Source: Streptosporangiaceae bacterium (GTDB lineage: Bacteria; Actinomycetota; Actinomycetes; Streptosporangiales; Streptosporangiaceae). From it: a stretch of 64,000 nucleotides of DNA. Positions 10,104 to 19,734 of the stretch are shown here, one piece after another. Below the pieces are notes generated by a model. It ran no database searches, was not told where the DNA came from, and saw only the letters and a program-made list of their open reading frames with translations. The DNA is taken from positions 1 to 64,000 of the forward strand of contig JAOPYK010000309.1 of NCBI GenBank assembly GCA_025964695.1. Direction: 5' to 3'. Position 1 is the stretch's first letter. Each line of letters starts with the position of its first letter. The position numbers and the translations under genes were made by a program.

Positions 10104-13100
10104 ATGGGCGGCAAGCTCGAAGAGGCGAAGGACGATCTGCTCAAACGAGCGGCCGAGACCTGCGCCCGGACCCCCGGCACAGGAGCGGCGAGCGCCGAGG
10201 ACGCGCTGGAGTTCCTGCGCCTCTACTATCGCGGCGTGGCACCGGAGGATCTGCTCGACCGGGATCCCGCCGACGTCTGCGGACCGGCGATGACCCATCG
10301 GGCGCTGGGGGAGGATCGGCCACAGGGGCGGGCGAAGGTACGCGCCTTCACCCCCAGCATCGAGGAGTGCGGCTGGGATCCCGGGCACTCGATCGTCCAG
10401 GTGGTCACCGATGACATGCCCTACCTGGTCGACTCGCTCACGATGGAGCTCAACCGGCATCAGCTGACCACCCACCTCATCGTGCACCCGCTGCTCGGCG
10501 TGGATCGTGACGTCGTCGGGAAGCTGCACGGATTCCGCGGCCATCGCGACACCGACCAGGATCTTGACGAGTCCTGGACGCATATCGAGATCGACCGCAC
10601 CAGCGACCGGGAGTTGCTCGATCGCCTGGAGGCCGACCTTCAGCGGGTGCTGCACGACGTACGCGCCGCCGTCGAGGATGAGCAGAAGATGCGCTCGCTG
10701 GCCGGGGCCATCGCGATCGAGATCGCCGAGCAGGCCCCACCGCTGCCGCACAAGGAGATCGCCGAGAGCGTCGAACTGCTCGACTGGCTGGCCGACGGCC
10801 ACTTCACCTTCCTCGGCTTCCGCGACTACTCCCTGAGCGAGGACGGCGCGGCGCTGCGCACCATACCCGGCACCGGGCTCGGCATCCTGCGCGAGGACAA
10901 GCAGGAGTCCGACAGCTTCGCCGCGCTCCCCGCCGAGGTCAGGGCGAAGGCCCGGGAGCGGCGGCTGCTCGTCCTCACCAAGGCCAACTCGCGGGCCACC
11001 GTCCACCGGCCGCACTACCTCGACTACATCGGGGTCAAGAAGTTCGACGCCAAGGGCGAGGTGATCGGTGAGCGCCGGTTCCTCGGGCTGTTCACCCACG
11101 TCGCCTACAGCGAGTCGATCGCGCACATCCCGGTGCTCAAGCGCAAGCTCGACCAGATCCTGCTGCGGGCGGGCTTCACCCCGGAGAGCTACGACGGCCA
11201 GGACCTCATCGAGATCCTGGAGGCCTATCCGCGCGATGAGCTGTTCCAGACCTCGGTGGAGGATCTGGAGCCCATCGCCATGGGAGTGCTGCGCCTGCGG
11301 GAGCGCCGCCAGCTCAAACTGTTCCTGCGCAAGGACGACTACGGCCGTTACATGTCGTGCCTGGTCTACCTGCCCCGGGACCGCTACACCACCAAGATCC
11401 GGTTGCGCATCCAGGAGATCCTGCGGCGCGCCTTCGAGGGTGTCCAGGTCGACTACAGCGCCCAGGTGTCGGAGTCGATGCTGGCCCGCCTGCACGTGGT
11501 CGTGCGGGGCGAACGCGGCCGCCAGTTGCCCGACGTGGACGCCGACGAACTGGAGCGCCGCCTGGCGGCCGCCACCCGGTCCTGGTCCGACGACCTGGCC
11601 GAGGCGATCATCGAGCAGTGCGGTGAGGAGGGCTCCGGGGCCCTGTCCCGCCGGTACGGCGACGCGTTCCCCGAAGGCTACAAGGCCGATTTCCCGGCCC
11701 GCACCGCCGTCGCCGATCTCAAGCGGCTCGACCTGCTCACCGAGCCCGGCGAGACCACGATCAACCTGTACGAGCCGTACAACGCGGCGCCCGGCGAGCG
11801 GCGGCTCAAGATCTACCGGCTGGGCCCGCCCATCTCCCTCTCCCATGTGCTGCCGCTGCTGCACAACCTGGGCGTCGAGGTCATCGACGAGCGGCCGTAC
11901 GAGATCGTCACCGCCGATCGCACCACATCGTGGATCTACGACCTGGGCCTGCGGTACACACCGTCCCCGGACGTCGCCGACGACGAGGTCAAGGGACTGT
12001 TCCAGGAGGCGTTCGGCGCCCTGTGGCGTGGCGACATCGAGAACGACGGCTTCAACGCGCTGGTCCTGCACGTGGGCTTGAGCTGGCGGCAGGCGATGGT
12101 GCTGCGCGCGTACGCCCTTTACCTGCGCCAGACCGGGACCTCGTTCAGCAAGCGCTATATCGAGCAGGTGCTGCTGCGCAACGCCGCCCTCACCCGGTTG
12201 CTCGTCCGGTTGTTCGAGAGCCGGATGGACCCGAGCCTGGCCGGTGGTGAGGACGAGCGCAGTGCAGGCATCGCGGAGGAGATCGAGGGCAAGCTCGACG
12301 AGGTCGCCAGCCTGGATGAGGACCGGATCCTGCGCGCCTACAACGCGATGATCCACGCGACGCTCCGCACGAACCTCTACCAGGACAAGCCGTACCTCTC
12401 GCTCAAGTTCGACCCGCAGCGGATCCCCGACCTGCCCCAGCCCCGGCCCAAGTACGAGATCTTCGTCTACTCGCCCCGGGTCGAGGGCGTACACCTGCGC
12501 TTCGGCTCGGTGGCACGCGGCGGGCTGCGCTGGTCGGACCGGCCGGAGGACTTCCGCACCGAGATCCTCGGACTGGCCAAGGCGCAGGCGGTGAAGAACA
12601 CCGTGATCGTGCCGGCCGGGGCTAAGGGCGGTTTCGTCGGCAAGAAGCTGCCCCCGCCGGGCAACCGCGACGCCTTCATGAAGGCCGGCATCGAGTGCTA
12701 CAAGGAGTTCATCTCAGGCCTCCTCGACATCACCGACAACCTGGTGGACGGCCAGGTCGTGCCCGCCGCCGACGTCGTGCGCCATGACGGGGACGACACC
12801 TATCTGGTGGTCGCGGCGGACAAGGGCACGGCGACGTTCTCCGACATCGCCAACGAGGTCGCGGCGTCGTACGGCTACTGGCTCGGCGACGCGTTCGCCT
12901 CCGGGGGATCCGTCGGCTATGACCACAAGGCGATGGGCATCACCGCCCGCGGCGCCTGGGAGTCGGTGAGATACCACTTCCGTTCGCTCGGCAAGGACGT
13001 GCAGAAGGAGGACTTCACCGTCGTCGGCGTCGGCGACATGTCCGGGGACGTGTTCGGCAACGGCATGATCCTCTCGGACCACATCAAGCTGGTCTTCGCC

Positions 13101-14933
13101 TTCGACCACCGGCACATCTTCATCGACCCAGGCCCCGACACGGCGGTGTCCTTCGAGGAGCGCAAGCGGCTGTTCGCCCTGCCCCGCAGTTCCTGGGAGG
13201 ACTACGAGACCTCGCTCATCTCCGACGGCGGCGGGGTGTACCCGCGTACCGCCAAGTCGATCCGGTTGAACCCGCAGATCCGCACCGCCCTGGGCATCTC
13301 GTCCGACGTCGCCGCGATGGCCCCGTACGAGCTGATCCACGCGGCCCTCTGCGCCCCGGTGGACCTGCTGTGGAACGGCGGCATCGGCACCTATGTCAAG
13401 TCCGCGGGCGAGAACAACGCCGACGTGGGGGACAAGGCAAACGACTCCCTGCGGGCGGACGCCTCCGACCTGCGCTGCAAGGTCATCGGTGAGGGCGGCA
13501 ACCTGGGGATGACCCAGCTCGGCCGGATCGAGTTCGCCCGGGGCGGTGGCCTGGTCAACACCGACTTCATCGACAACTCCGCCGGCGTGGACACCTCCGA
13601 CCACGAGGTCAACATCAAGATCCTGCTGGATCAGGTCGTCCGCGACGGCGAGCTGACCGGGAAGCAGCGCAACCAGCTGCTCTACGACATGACCGCCGAG
13701 GTCGCCGACCTGGTGCTGCCCGACAACTACCAGCAGAACGTGGTGCTGGCGGCGGCCCGCGCGCAGGCGCCCGGCATGATGCACGTCCACTCCCGCTATC
13801 TGCGCAGGCTCGAACGGGACGGCAAGCTCAAGCGGCGGCTGGAGTTCCTGCCCGACGAGAAGGTGATCGCCGAACGCCGGCAGGCGGGGCTCGGGCTGTT
13901 CCAGCCCGAGTTCGCGGTGCTGCTCGCCTACGCCAAGCTCACCCTCGAGGACGAGCTGGTCGAGTCGGCGCTGCCCGACGAGAGCTATCTCGAGAGCTGG
14001 CTGGTCGACTACTTCCCGACCCCGTTGCACGAGAAGTTCCGCGGCTATATGGACCGGCATCCGCTCCGCCGGGAGATCATCACCACCCGGGTGGTGAACG
14101 ATCTGGTCAACCGGAGCGGCACCAGCTTCATGTTCCGGCTCAACGAGGAGACCGGGGCGGACAACTGTGACATCGCCCGGGCCTATTTGGTCGCCCGTGC
14201 GGTGTTCGACATGCCGCGGTTCTGGGGTTCGGTGGAGGCCCTCGACCACCAGGTCGAGGAGTCCGTGCAGATCTCGATGCTGCTGGAGGGCCGCAAGCTC
14301 ACCGAGCGGGGCGCCCGCTGGCTGCTGCACAACCGGCGCCCGCCGTTCGACATCGCCGAGACCATCGACTCCTTCGCCGACGGCGCGCTGGCACTGGCGC
14401 CGGTCCTGGGCAAGCTCCTGATCGGACGGGATCTGGAGGTCTTCGAGGAGCGCCGGTCGAGCTTCGCCGAGCGCGGCGTACCGGACGAACTGGCCGAGCA
14501 GGTGGCGGTGATGGTCCCCGCCTACTCGACGTTCGATCTGGTGGAGATCGCCCGGGACACCGGCCGGCCGGTGGAGGAGACCGCCGAGGTCTATTTCGAC
14601 CTGGCCGACCGGTTGCAGCTCGCCCGGTTGCGGGACCGGATCACCGCGCTGCCCCGGGACGACCGGTGGCGCTCGATGGCCCGATCCTCGCTGCGCGACG
14701 ACCTCTACGCGGCGCACGCGGCGCTCACCAGGGACGTCCTGGTGACGACCCCGCCGGGGCTGCAGCCGGAGGAACGCCTGCTGGTCTGGGTGGAGAAGAA
14801 CGAGGCCGCCGTGCTGCGCGCCCGCCAGACCCTCACCGAGATCGGGGAGAGCGACAGCTTCGACCTCGCCACCCTGTCGGTGGCCCTGGGCGCCATCCGC
14901 ACCCTCGTCACGGCGAGCACCCTGCCCCGGTGA
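10104..14933 (+). CDS. gdh: Large NAD-specific glutamate dehydrogenase (GDH180 type)
   Basis: About 1609 residues, the usual ~1600 size of this family. It interconverts glutamate and 2-oxoglutarate + ammonium with NAD, normally acting as a catabolic glutamate dehydrogenase. The N-terminal ~650 residues are the ACT-like regulatory part (IVQVVTDDMPYLVDSLTMEL); the central catalytic domain carries RGGLRWSDRPEDFRTE, KNTVIVPAGAKGGFV and the nucleotide-binding region near VVGVGDMSGDVFGNGM. GTG 10092 is open too, but it overlaps the AAGGAG site, so ATG 10104 is chosen. It is downstream of two Ser/Thr kinases. Actinobacterial GDH is known to be controlled by kinase/GarA signalling elsewhere; a link here is only contextual. 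Confidence 0.93.
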   Translation: MGGKLEEAKDDLLKRAAETCARTPGTGAASAEDALEFLRLYYRGVAPEDLLDRDPADVCGPAMTHRALGEDRPQGRAKVRAFTPSIEECGWDPGHSIVQVVTDDMPYLVDSLTMELNRHQLTTHLIVHPLLGVDRDVVGKLHGFRGHRDTDQDLDESWTHIEIDRTSDRELLDRLEADLQRVLHDVRAAVEDEQKMRSLAGAIAIEIAEQAPPLPHKEIAESVELLDWLADGHFTFLGFRDYSLSEDGAALRTIPGTGLGILREDKQESDSFAALPAEVRAKARERRLLVLTKANSRATVHRPHYLDYIGVKKFDAKGEVIGERRFLGLFTHVAYSESIAHIPVLKRKLDQILLRAGFTPESYDGQDLIEILEAYPRDELFQTSVEDLEPIAMGVLRLRERRQLKLFLRKDDYGRYMSCLVYLPRDRYTTKIRLRIQEILRRAFEGVQVDYSAQVSESMLARLHVVVRGERGRQLPDVDADELERRLAAATRSWSDDLAEAIIEQCGEEGSGALSRRYGDAFPEGYKADFPARTAVADLKRLDLLTEPGETTINLYEPYNAAPGERRLKIYRLGPPISLSHVLPLLHNLGVEVIDERPYEIVTADRTTSWIYDLGLRYTPSPDVADDEVKGLFQEAFGALWRGDIENDGFNALVLHVGLSWRQAMVLRAYALYLRQTGTSFSKRYIEQVLLRNAALTRLLVRLFESRMDPSLAGGEDERSAGIAEEIEGKLDEVASLDEDRILRAYNAMIHATLRTNLYQDKPYLSLKFDPQRIPDLPQPRPKYEIFVYSPRVEGVHLRFGSVARGGLRWSDRPEDFRTEILGLAKAQAVKNTVIVPAGAKGGFVGKKLPPPGNRDAFMKAGIECYKEFISGLLDITDNLVDGQVVPAADVVRHDGDDTYLVVAADKGTATFSDIANEVAASYGYWLGDAFASGGSVGYDHKAMGITARGAWESVRYHFRSLGKDVQKEDFTVVGVGDMSGDVFGNGMILSDHIKLVFAFDHRHIFIDPGPDTAVSFEERKRLFALPRSSWEDYETSLISDGGGVYPRTAKSIRLNPQIRTALGISSDVAAMAPYELIHAALCAPVDLLWNGGIGTYVKSAGENNADVGDKANDSLRADASDLRCKVIGEGGNLGMTQLGRIEFARGGGLVNTDFIDNSAGVDTSDHEVNIKILLDQVVRDGELTGKQRNQLLYDMTAEVADLVLPDNYQQNVVLAAARAQAPGMMHVHSRYLRRLERDGKLKRRLEFLPDEKVIAERRQAGLGLFQPEFAVLLAYAKLTLEDELVESALPDESYLESWLVDYFPTPLHEKFRGYMDRHPLRREIITTRVVNDLVNRSGTSFMFRLNEETGADNCDIARAYLVARAVFDMPRFWGSVEALDHQVEESVQISMLLEGRKLTERGARWLLHNRRPPFDIAETIDSFADGALALAPVLGKLLIGRDLEVFEERRSSFAERGVPDELAEQVAVMVPAYSTFDLVEIARDTGRPVEETAEVYFDLADRLQLARLRDRITALPRDDRWRSMARSSLRDDLYAAHAALTRDVLVTTPPGLQPEERLLVWVEKNEAAVLRARQTLTEIGESDSFDLATLSVALGAIRTLVTASTLPR

Positions 14934-14957
14934 CTCGCCCCGCCGTTCTCTCGGCAG

Positions 14958-14987
14958 GCCGTGCTCCCGGTCGTACGAGAGCACGGC
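14958..14987. terminator. Bidirectional hairpin between gdh and the lipoprotein gene
   Basis: A 9-bp perfect stem (14958-14966 with 14979-14987) lies between the convergent stop codons at 14933 (+) and 14991 (-). Confidence 0.65.
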
Positions 14988-14990
14988 GGG

Positions 14991-15947
14991 TCAGGGGGCG
15001 GCGGCTCGGGTCAGGCTGACGTTCTCCCCCAGAACGGCCGCCTTGCCCCGGGTCGGGATGTAGCCGATGGCGAGCCACGTCCAGGTCGCCTCGGCCTTGC
15101 CCGCGACCCTGGCGGAACCGGCCAGGTAGGCACTGACCGCCGCGGGCAGCGTGGCTGCTGAACCGGCGCCGTTCGAGGTCAGCCGCGTGGTCTGCACGAC
15201 GACGTACCAGACGAGGGTGCCCCCGTCCTTGGTGCGCAGCGCGTAGATCGGATCGCCGCCGGCGGCGAACCTGTCCTGCCGGCTCCAGCCGCCGCCGTCC
15301 GGCAGCGGGCCGCGCCGAGATCCGGTGTACGGGTCGGGCGCGAACCCCGGAGGGTTCTCTCCGTTGAGATAGCCGGCATGGGCCGCGGCAAGCCCACCCG
15401 GTGCGATGACGAAACCGGTCGCCTGCGGGGCCACGGGCAGCGCGTACCCCTGATCATCGGTGGCGATCTCCGGTGGCCGGCCCTTGAAGGGCAGCCGGTG
15501 GGCGGGGCGCCATGCGTCGCTCGCCCTCGCGCGCACGAACAGCATCACCACCTCGACGGGCTTGCCGCCGCCTGGATGCTCCTCCAGGGCGGCGGCCGCG
15601 AACCACCGTGGATAGCCGGCCAGCCTCGGGACGTACATCACCGGGTTGACCAGCGAGATCCTGCCGGCGGGCGGGCGCCCGTTGTTCGCGGTGGCCTGGG
15701 CGGAGACGACCTCCCGGAACGGGCCGGTGGCCGTGTCCCGCCAGGCCTTGACGTCGCCCGAGCCGGCGGCGCCGTTGTGCTTCGTCACGTAGTCGTCAAG
15801 GACCTTCAGTGACTCGGGTGCCGAGATCGCGGGCGGGACGGTCGGCTCCGTACTCCTGATGCCGGCCGCCGGGCCCGTTCCACCGCCGGAGCAGCCGCCG
15901 GACAGCACGGCGACGCTGAGCAGTGCCGGGATGACACGTCGGAGCAT
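14991..15947 (-). CDS. Lipoprotein of unknown function (paralogue of 17497-18528)
   Basis: 318 residues. Signal peptide with lipobox LSGGC (lipidated Cys19), then a Pro/Ser/Thr-rich spacer and an exported domain of ~270 residues. It shares with the lipoprotein at 17497 a core pattern (MYVPRLxxYPxWF), a similar 'tail on a lipobox' design, and a closing segment rich in YALRTKDGGTLVWYVV-like strands. The two paralogues flank prfB on opposite strands. I do not recognise a characterised family. Start ATG 15947 has only a weak AGGA upstream. Confidence 0.78.
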   Translation of the reverse strand: MLRRVIPALLSVAVLSGGCSGGGTGPAAGIRSTEPTVPPAISAPESLKVLDDYVTKHNGAAGSGDVKAWRDTATGPFREVVSAQATANNGRPPAGRISLVNPVMYVPRLAGYPRWFAAAALEEHPGGGKPVEVVMLFVRARASDAWRPAHRLPFKGRPPEIATDDQGYALPVAPQATGFVIAPGGLAAAHAGYLNGENPPGFAPDPYTGSRRGPLPDGGGWSRQDRFAAGGDPIYALRTKDGGTLVWYVVVQTTRLTSNGAGSAATLPAAVSAYLAGSARVAGKAEATWTWLAIGYIPTRGKAAVLGENVSLTRAAAP

Positions 15948-16055
15948 GGACGATCCTGGGGCTGGGAGGTCACCGAGTTGCGCGCGTCAGTGTACGTCGG
16001 ACTGATCATCGGCGCGTTGGCATACCCGGCTCCGGTGGCCGTTCGTCAGATCATC

Positions 16056-16113
16056 GGGTGCCGGCGGGCCCGCACGCAGCGGTCGCTAGGGATAGTGCCG
16101 GTCGCCGGCACCC
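16056..16113. terminator. 11-bp inverted repeat downstream of prfB
   Basis: Arms GGGTGCCGGCG (16056-16066) and its complement (16103-16113) enclose a 36-nt loop. It lies in the 257-bp gap between the prfB stop and the lipoprotein start, both minus strand; it may end prfB transcription or structure the lipoprotein leader. No gene is seen in this gap. Confidence 0.45.
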
Positions 16114-16204
16114 GAAGGGGCGTTGCAGTCACATCATCACACGGTGACGGGAAAATTACCGTGCGAATACGAAAGTCGTCCCGGCAAGATCGCCGGGGAT
16201 TAGA

Positions 16205-17326
16205 TCAGAGCGAGTCTTCCTCGGCCTCGGCCCGGCGGAGCCAGCGGATCTCGGCGTCGATGAAGTCGTCGATCGCACCGTCGAGGACGGCCTGCGGATT
16301 GCCCTCTTCGTGGTTGGTCCGCAGATCCTTGACCATCTGGTAGGGCTGGAGGACATAGCTGCGGATCTGGGTGCCCCAGCTGCTGGTGCCCTCACCCCGC
16401 AGCTTGTTCATCTCCTCGGCCTCTTCCTGCCGCTTGCGCTCCAGCAGCTTGGCCTGCAGGACCGTCATCGCGGTGGCCTTGTTCTGCAGCTGACTCCGCT
16501 CGTTCTGGCAGGACACCACGATGCCGGTCGGAAGGTGGGTCAGACGCACCGCGGAGTCGGTCGTGTTGACGCCCTGCCCGCCCGGACCGGACGAGCGGTA
16601 GACGTCCACCCGCAGGTCGTCGTCCGGAATGTCGATGTGGTCGGTCTGCTCGACGACCGGCACCACGTCCACCCCGGCGAACGAGGTCTGCCTGCGGCCC
16701 TGGTTGTCGAAGGGCGAGATCCGGACCAGCCGGTGGGTGCCGTGCTCGCCGCGGAGCGTGCCGTAGGCGTAGGGGGCCTTGACCGTGAACGTGGTCGACT
16801 TGATCCCGGCCTCCTCCGCGAAGGAGGTTTCGTAGATCTCGGTCGGGTAGCCATGCCGCTCGGCCCAGCGGGTGTACATCCGCTGGAGTTGCTGGGCGAA
16901 GTCGGCCGCGTCCACCCCGCCCGCCTGGGAGTTGATGGTGACCAGTGCCTCGCGGGCGTCGTAGTCACCGGACATCAGGGTGCGGATCTCGAGCTGCTGG
17001 ATGTCCTTGAGGAGCGACTGCAGCTCCCGCCCGGCCTCTTCCCGGGTGTCGGCGTCGTCCTCCGCCTCGGCGAGTTCGAACAGCACGCCCACGTCTTCGA
17101 GGCGGCTGCGCAGCCCCTCGACCTTGCTGAGCTCGCTCTCCAGGTACGACAACCGGCGGGTGACGTCCTGCGCGTGGTCCTGATCGTTCCACAGGCTGGG
17201 ATCGGCGGCCTCCTCACGGAGCTCGGTGATGTCCCGGCGCATCACGTCGAGGTCGAGTACGGCCTCGATGCCGGTGAGCGTCGAGTTGAGCTCCTTGAGC
17301 TGATCCATGGGGTCGATGGCTGCCAC
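16205..17326 (-). CDS. prfB: Peptide chain release factor 2 (RF2)
   Basis: 373 residues; recognises UGA/UAA and triggers peptide release on the ribosome. The SPF stop-codon recognition tripeptide is at 204-206, the GGQ catalytic motif at 249-251 within [21 protein letters not shown]. The gene reads straight through, with no in-frame UGA or programmed +1 frameshift near codon 25. GTG 17326 is chosen because the product then starts MAAIDP like other actinobacterial RF2; the ribosome site is weak (GGGGAC). It lies beside ftsE-ftsX-smpB-ssrA, a common actinobacterial neighbourhood, but here is divergent from them. Confidence 0.95.
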   Translation of the reverse strand: MAAIDPMDQLKELNSTLTGIEAVLDLDVMRRDITELREEAADPSLWNDQDHAQDVTRRLSYLESELSKVEGLRSRLEDVGVLFELAEAEDDADTREEAGRELQSLLKDIQQLEIRTLMSGDYDAREALVTINSQAGGVDAADFAQQLQRMYTRWAERHGYPTEIYETSFAEEAGIKSTTFTVKAPYAYGTLRGEHGTHRLVRISPFDNQGRRQTSFAGVDVVPVVEQTDHIDIPDDDLRVDVYRSSGPGGQGVNTTDSAVRLTHLPTGIVVSCQNERSQLQNKATAMTVLQAKLLERKRQEEAEEMNKLRGEGTSSWGTQIRSYVLQPYQMVKDLRTNHEEGNPQAVLDGAIDDFIDAEIRWLRRAEAEEDSL

Positions 17327-17496
17327 GTCCCCAGCTTATCGGCGGTCCGCGCCGCCCAGAGCGCCTGACGGCCTCCGGTGGGCGCGCAACAGGATGGATG
17401 CGCAGTTGAGGCCGGTCGGACATCGTGCGAGTTCGCGCGGATGGCAGAATCAGCGATCAGCAGTGGTGGATTACGGGACGATCTGGGGGCGGTACG

Positions 17497-18528
17497 GTGC
17501 GAAAGACGGCGGCCGCGCTGACGGTCGTGCTCCTGCTGTCCGGGCTGACCGCGTGCGCGGAGCCGAAACGGACGCCTACCAGAGCGGTGGCCGTCACCTC
17601 GTCGCCTGCTGCGGAGCCGCTCACTCCCCAGGTCGCCACGCAGGCACTCAGGGACTACATCGACAACGAGGACGTGGCCCGAGCCAGCGGCGACGAACGG
17701 CTGGCCCTGTCCTGGGCCAGCGACGGACAGGCACAGCTGACCGCGGCCGAGTTCCGCAAGTCGGCGTTCACCGGTGACCCGGTGTCCCGGTACGTCTACG
17801 GTGCCCCGGCCCTGTACGTGCCCAGGCTCAATTCGTACCCGCAGTGGTTCATGGCGTCCATGGACCGGACGGTCCGGGGGGATCCGGCGTCCAAGCGCTC
17901 GGTTCTCATGGCCTTCAACCGCGCCTCGGTCGCCGGCCGGTGGAAGCTCAGCCTGTCCACCCTCCTTCTCAAGGGCGTCAAGCTCCCCCCGGTCAAGGTG
18001 GATCCGGAGGGGTACGCGACGGCGCTGGCGACCTTCGACGGAAGCCTGGTGATCAGACCGCGCGACGTGCAGTCCATCCAGGCGGCCATGGCCGAGGAGG
18101 GTGTCACCAACCCGGGGCGCAGGGTCATGAAACCGGGCCCCTACACCTCGGGCTACTACACGCAGACGTTGAAGGCCCGCAAGAAGGCCAAGGAGGCCGG
18201 GCTGACCTACGAGCCCGTGTTCACCGCGACGGCCTTCCCGGTCTTCGGGCTGCGGACCGTCGACGGAGGAGGCCTGGTGGTGTACGCGCTGAGCCGCCAA
18301 ACCGTGACGTACGTCCGTAAGAAGGGCCTGCAGCCGGCCATTCCCCGCGACATCGCCCATCTGCTCGACTCGCGGGTGCTCAAGGACCAGCTCCAGGTCT
18401 GGGAGACGCTGCAGTTCAGCGTCTACGACCCGGTACAGCCGAAGACCAAGGCCCCGCAGCCCAGGGTGGACGTGATCGCCCAGGACGGTGCGGCGACCAA
18501 CGCGGCCAACAAGGCCAGCCCCTCCTAG
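17497..18528 (+). CDS. Lipoprotein of unknown function (paralogue of 14991-15947)
   Basis: 343 residues. GTG 17497 gives a compact signal peptide with lipobox SGLTAC; the open frame further upstream lacks coding character. After a Thr/Ser/Pro spacer the exported domain contains YVPRLNSYPQWF and FGLRTVDGGGLVVYAL, matching segments of the lipoprotein on the other side of prfB. An Ala/Asn/Lys-rich C-terminus follows. It is divergent from prfB, with ~170 bp of shared upstream DNA. Function unknown; duplication with later divergence is the likely origin. Confidence 0.78.
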   Translation: MRKTAAALTVVLLLSGLTACAEPKRTPTRAVAVTSSPAAEPLTPQVATQALRDYIDNEDVARASGDERLALSWASDGQAQLTAAEFRKSAFTGDPVSRYVYGAPALYVPRLNSYPQWFMASMDRTVRGDPASKRSVLMAFNRASVAGRWKLSLSTLLLKGVKLPPVKVDPEGYATALATFDGSLVIRPRDVQSIQAAMAEEGVTNPGRRVMKPGPYTSGYYTQTLKARKKAKEAGLTYEPVFTATAFPVFGLRTVDGGGLVVYALSRQTVTYVRKKGLQPAIPRDIAHLLDSRVLKDQLQVWETLQFSVYDPVQPKTKAPQPRVDVIAQDGAATNAANKASPS

Positions 18529-18537
18529 CGCGGCCGG

Positions 18538-18720
18538 CTAGTACATCTGGCGGAGCACCAGCGCCAGCACGAAGGCCAGCACCAGCGCGAGCAGGATCAC
18601 TGCCGGGGGCACCGCCGGGCCATGGTGGTGCACTTCGGCTCGCGTGGCCCGGCAGCTGGGACAGCGGCCCTCGACGACCGGTCCTGAGCATCGAGCGCAG
18701 ATCAGATGTTCGCAGCTCAT
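18538..18720 (-). CDS. Small zinc-ribbon membrane protein
   Basis: 60 residues. Four Cys in C-x6-C / C-x2-C arrangement (MSCEHLICARC, EGRCPSCRA) suggest a small zinc ribbon, followed by HHH and one C-terminal transmembrane helix (~38-56). The ATG at 18720 has a good GGGAGGGG ribosome site. Similar tiny Cys-rich membrane proteins sit near prfB/ftsE in other actinobacteria, which supports it being real. Convergent with the lipoprotein gene, whose stop is 9 bp away. Function unknown. Confidence 0.72.
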   Translation of the reverse strand: MSCEHLICARCSGPVVEGRCPSCRATRAEVHHHGPAVPPAVILLALVLAFVLALVLRQMY

Positions 18721-18980
18721 TCCGCACCCCTCCCTTCCCGATCACGCCGGCACCGGCACCCGAGCCGGCTCCGGTAACAAGAGCCTGACTCGGATAGCCA
18801 GGTCGGTTACGCCCAAGTTGGACGATCCATGCCAGTGTCCCCTCTAGACTGCGGGATGGCCAACCGGTCCGCCAAACCGGAGCCCGCGCCGGCCGATGTC
18901 TCCTTGCCATGGTTTTCCAAGGCAAGGAGTGCGGACACCGTCGTCTAACAGCCCCTAGACTGGCACGCCGTGATGCAGCC

Positions 18981-19670
18981 GTGATCCATTTCGACAACGT
19001 CACCAAGGTCTACCCCAACCAGAACCGTCCGGCCCTCCAGCATGTGAACGTCGCCGTAGAGAAGGGCGAGTTCGTCTTCCTGGTCGGTCCGTCGGGGTCT
19101 GGTAAGTCGACCTTCCTGCGACTTGTGCTCAAAGAAGAGCGTCCGACCCAAGGCCATGTCCATGTGGCCGGCAAGGACCTCAGCCGGTTGACCAACTGGA
19201 AGGTGCCCCACCTGAGGCGCCGGATCGGTTGTGTCTTCCAGGACTTCCGGCTTCTCCCCAACAAAACGGTCTTCGAGAACGTCGCGTTCGCGCTCGAGGT
19301 GATCGGCAAGCCGAAGCGCTTCATCGGCAAGGTCGTGCCCGAGGTGATCGACCTGGTCGGTCTCGAAGGCAAACAACAGCGGTTGCCCGACGAACTCTCC
19401 GGTGGAGAGCAACAGCGGGTCGCCATCGCCAGGGCTTTCGTCAACCGACCGATGATCTTGCTTGCCGACGAGCCGACCGGGAACATCGACCCGGCAACGT
19501 CCATCGGCATCATGAAGGTGCTCGACCGGATCAACCGGACCGGCACCACCGTCGTCATGGCCACCCACGATGCCGCGATCGTCGACGCCTTCCGCAAGCG
19601 GGTCGTCGAACTCGAGGACGGCCGGGTCGTCCGCGACCAGGCACGTGGGGTCTACGGCCAGGCGTACTGA
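18981..19670 (+). CDS. ftsE: Cell-division ABC transporter ATP-binding protein FtsE
   Basis: 229 residues, full length. Walker A GPSGSGKS (36-43), Q-loop CVFQDF, signature LSGGEQQR, Walker [10 protein letters not shown], switch His in MATHD. FtsEX couples ATP hydrolysis to activation of peptidoglycan hydrolases at the division site. GTG 18981 starts the product [12 protein letters not shown] as in homologues. A three-codon mini-ORF (ATG CAG CCG TGA, 18973-18984) overlaps this start, and a TAGACT -10-like box lies at 18955-18960. FtsX follows 64 bp downstream. Confidence 0.95.
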   Translation: MIHFDNVTKVYPNQNRPALQHVNVAVEKGEFVFLVGPSGSGKSTFLRLVLKEERPTQGHVHVAGKDLSRLTNWKVPHLRRRIGCVFQDFRLLPNKTVFENVAFALEVIGKPKRFIGKVVPEVIDLVGLEGKQQRLPDELSGGEQQRVAIARAFVNRPMILLADEPTGNIDPATSIGIMKVLDRINRTGTTVVMATHDAAIVDAFRKRVVELEDGRVVRDQARGVYGQAY

Positions 19671-19734
19671 ACCGTACGGCCGCCGGCAACCGTACCGCCA
19701 CGGGAACCACCGATCAGCGAGGACTGCGAAGGAC

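Noticed and set aside
9918-12494. Large minus-strand reading frames opposite the glutamate dehydrogenase and kinase genes
   Set aside because: They are antisense shadows of strongly coding plus-strand genes in GC-rich DNA, with no ribosome sites and no recognisable domains.
16205-17326. Programmed frameshift in prfB
   Set aside because: The reading frame is continuous through the region where a UGA and slippery site would be expected.
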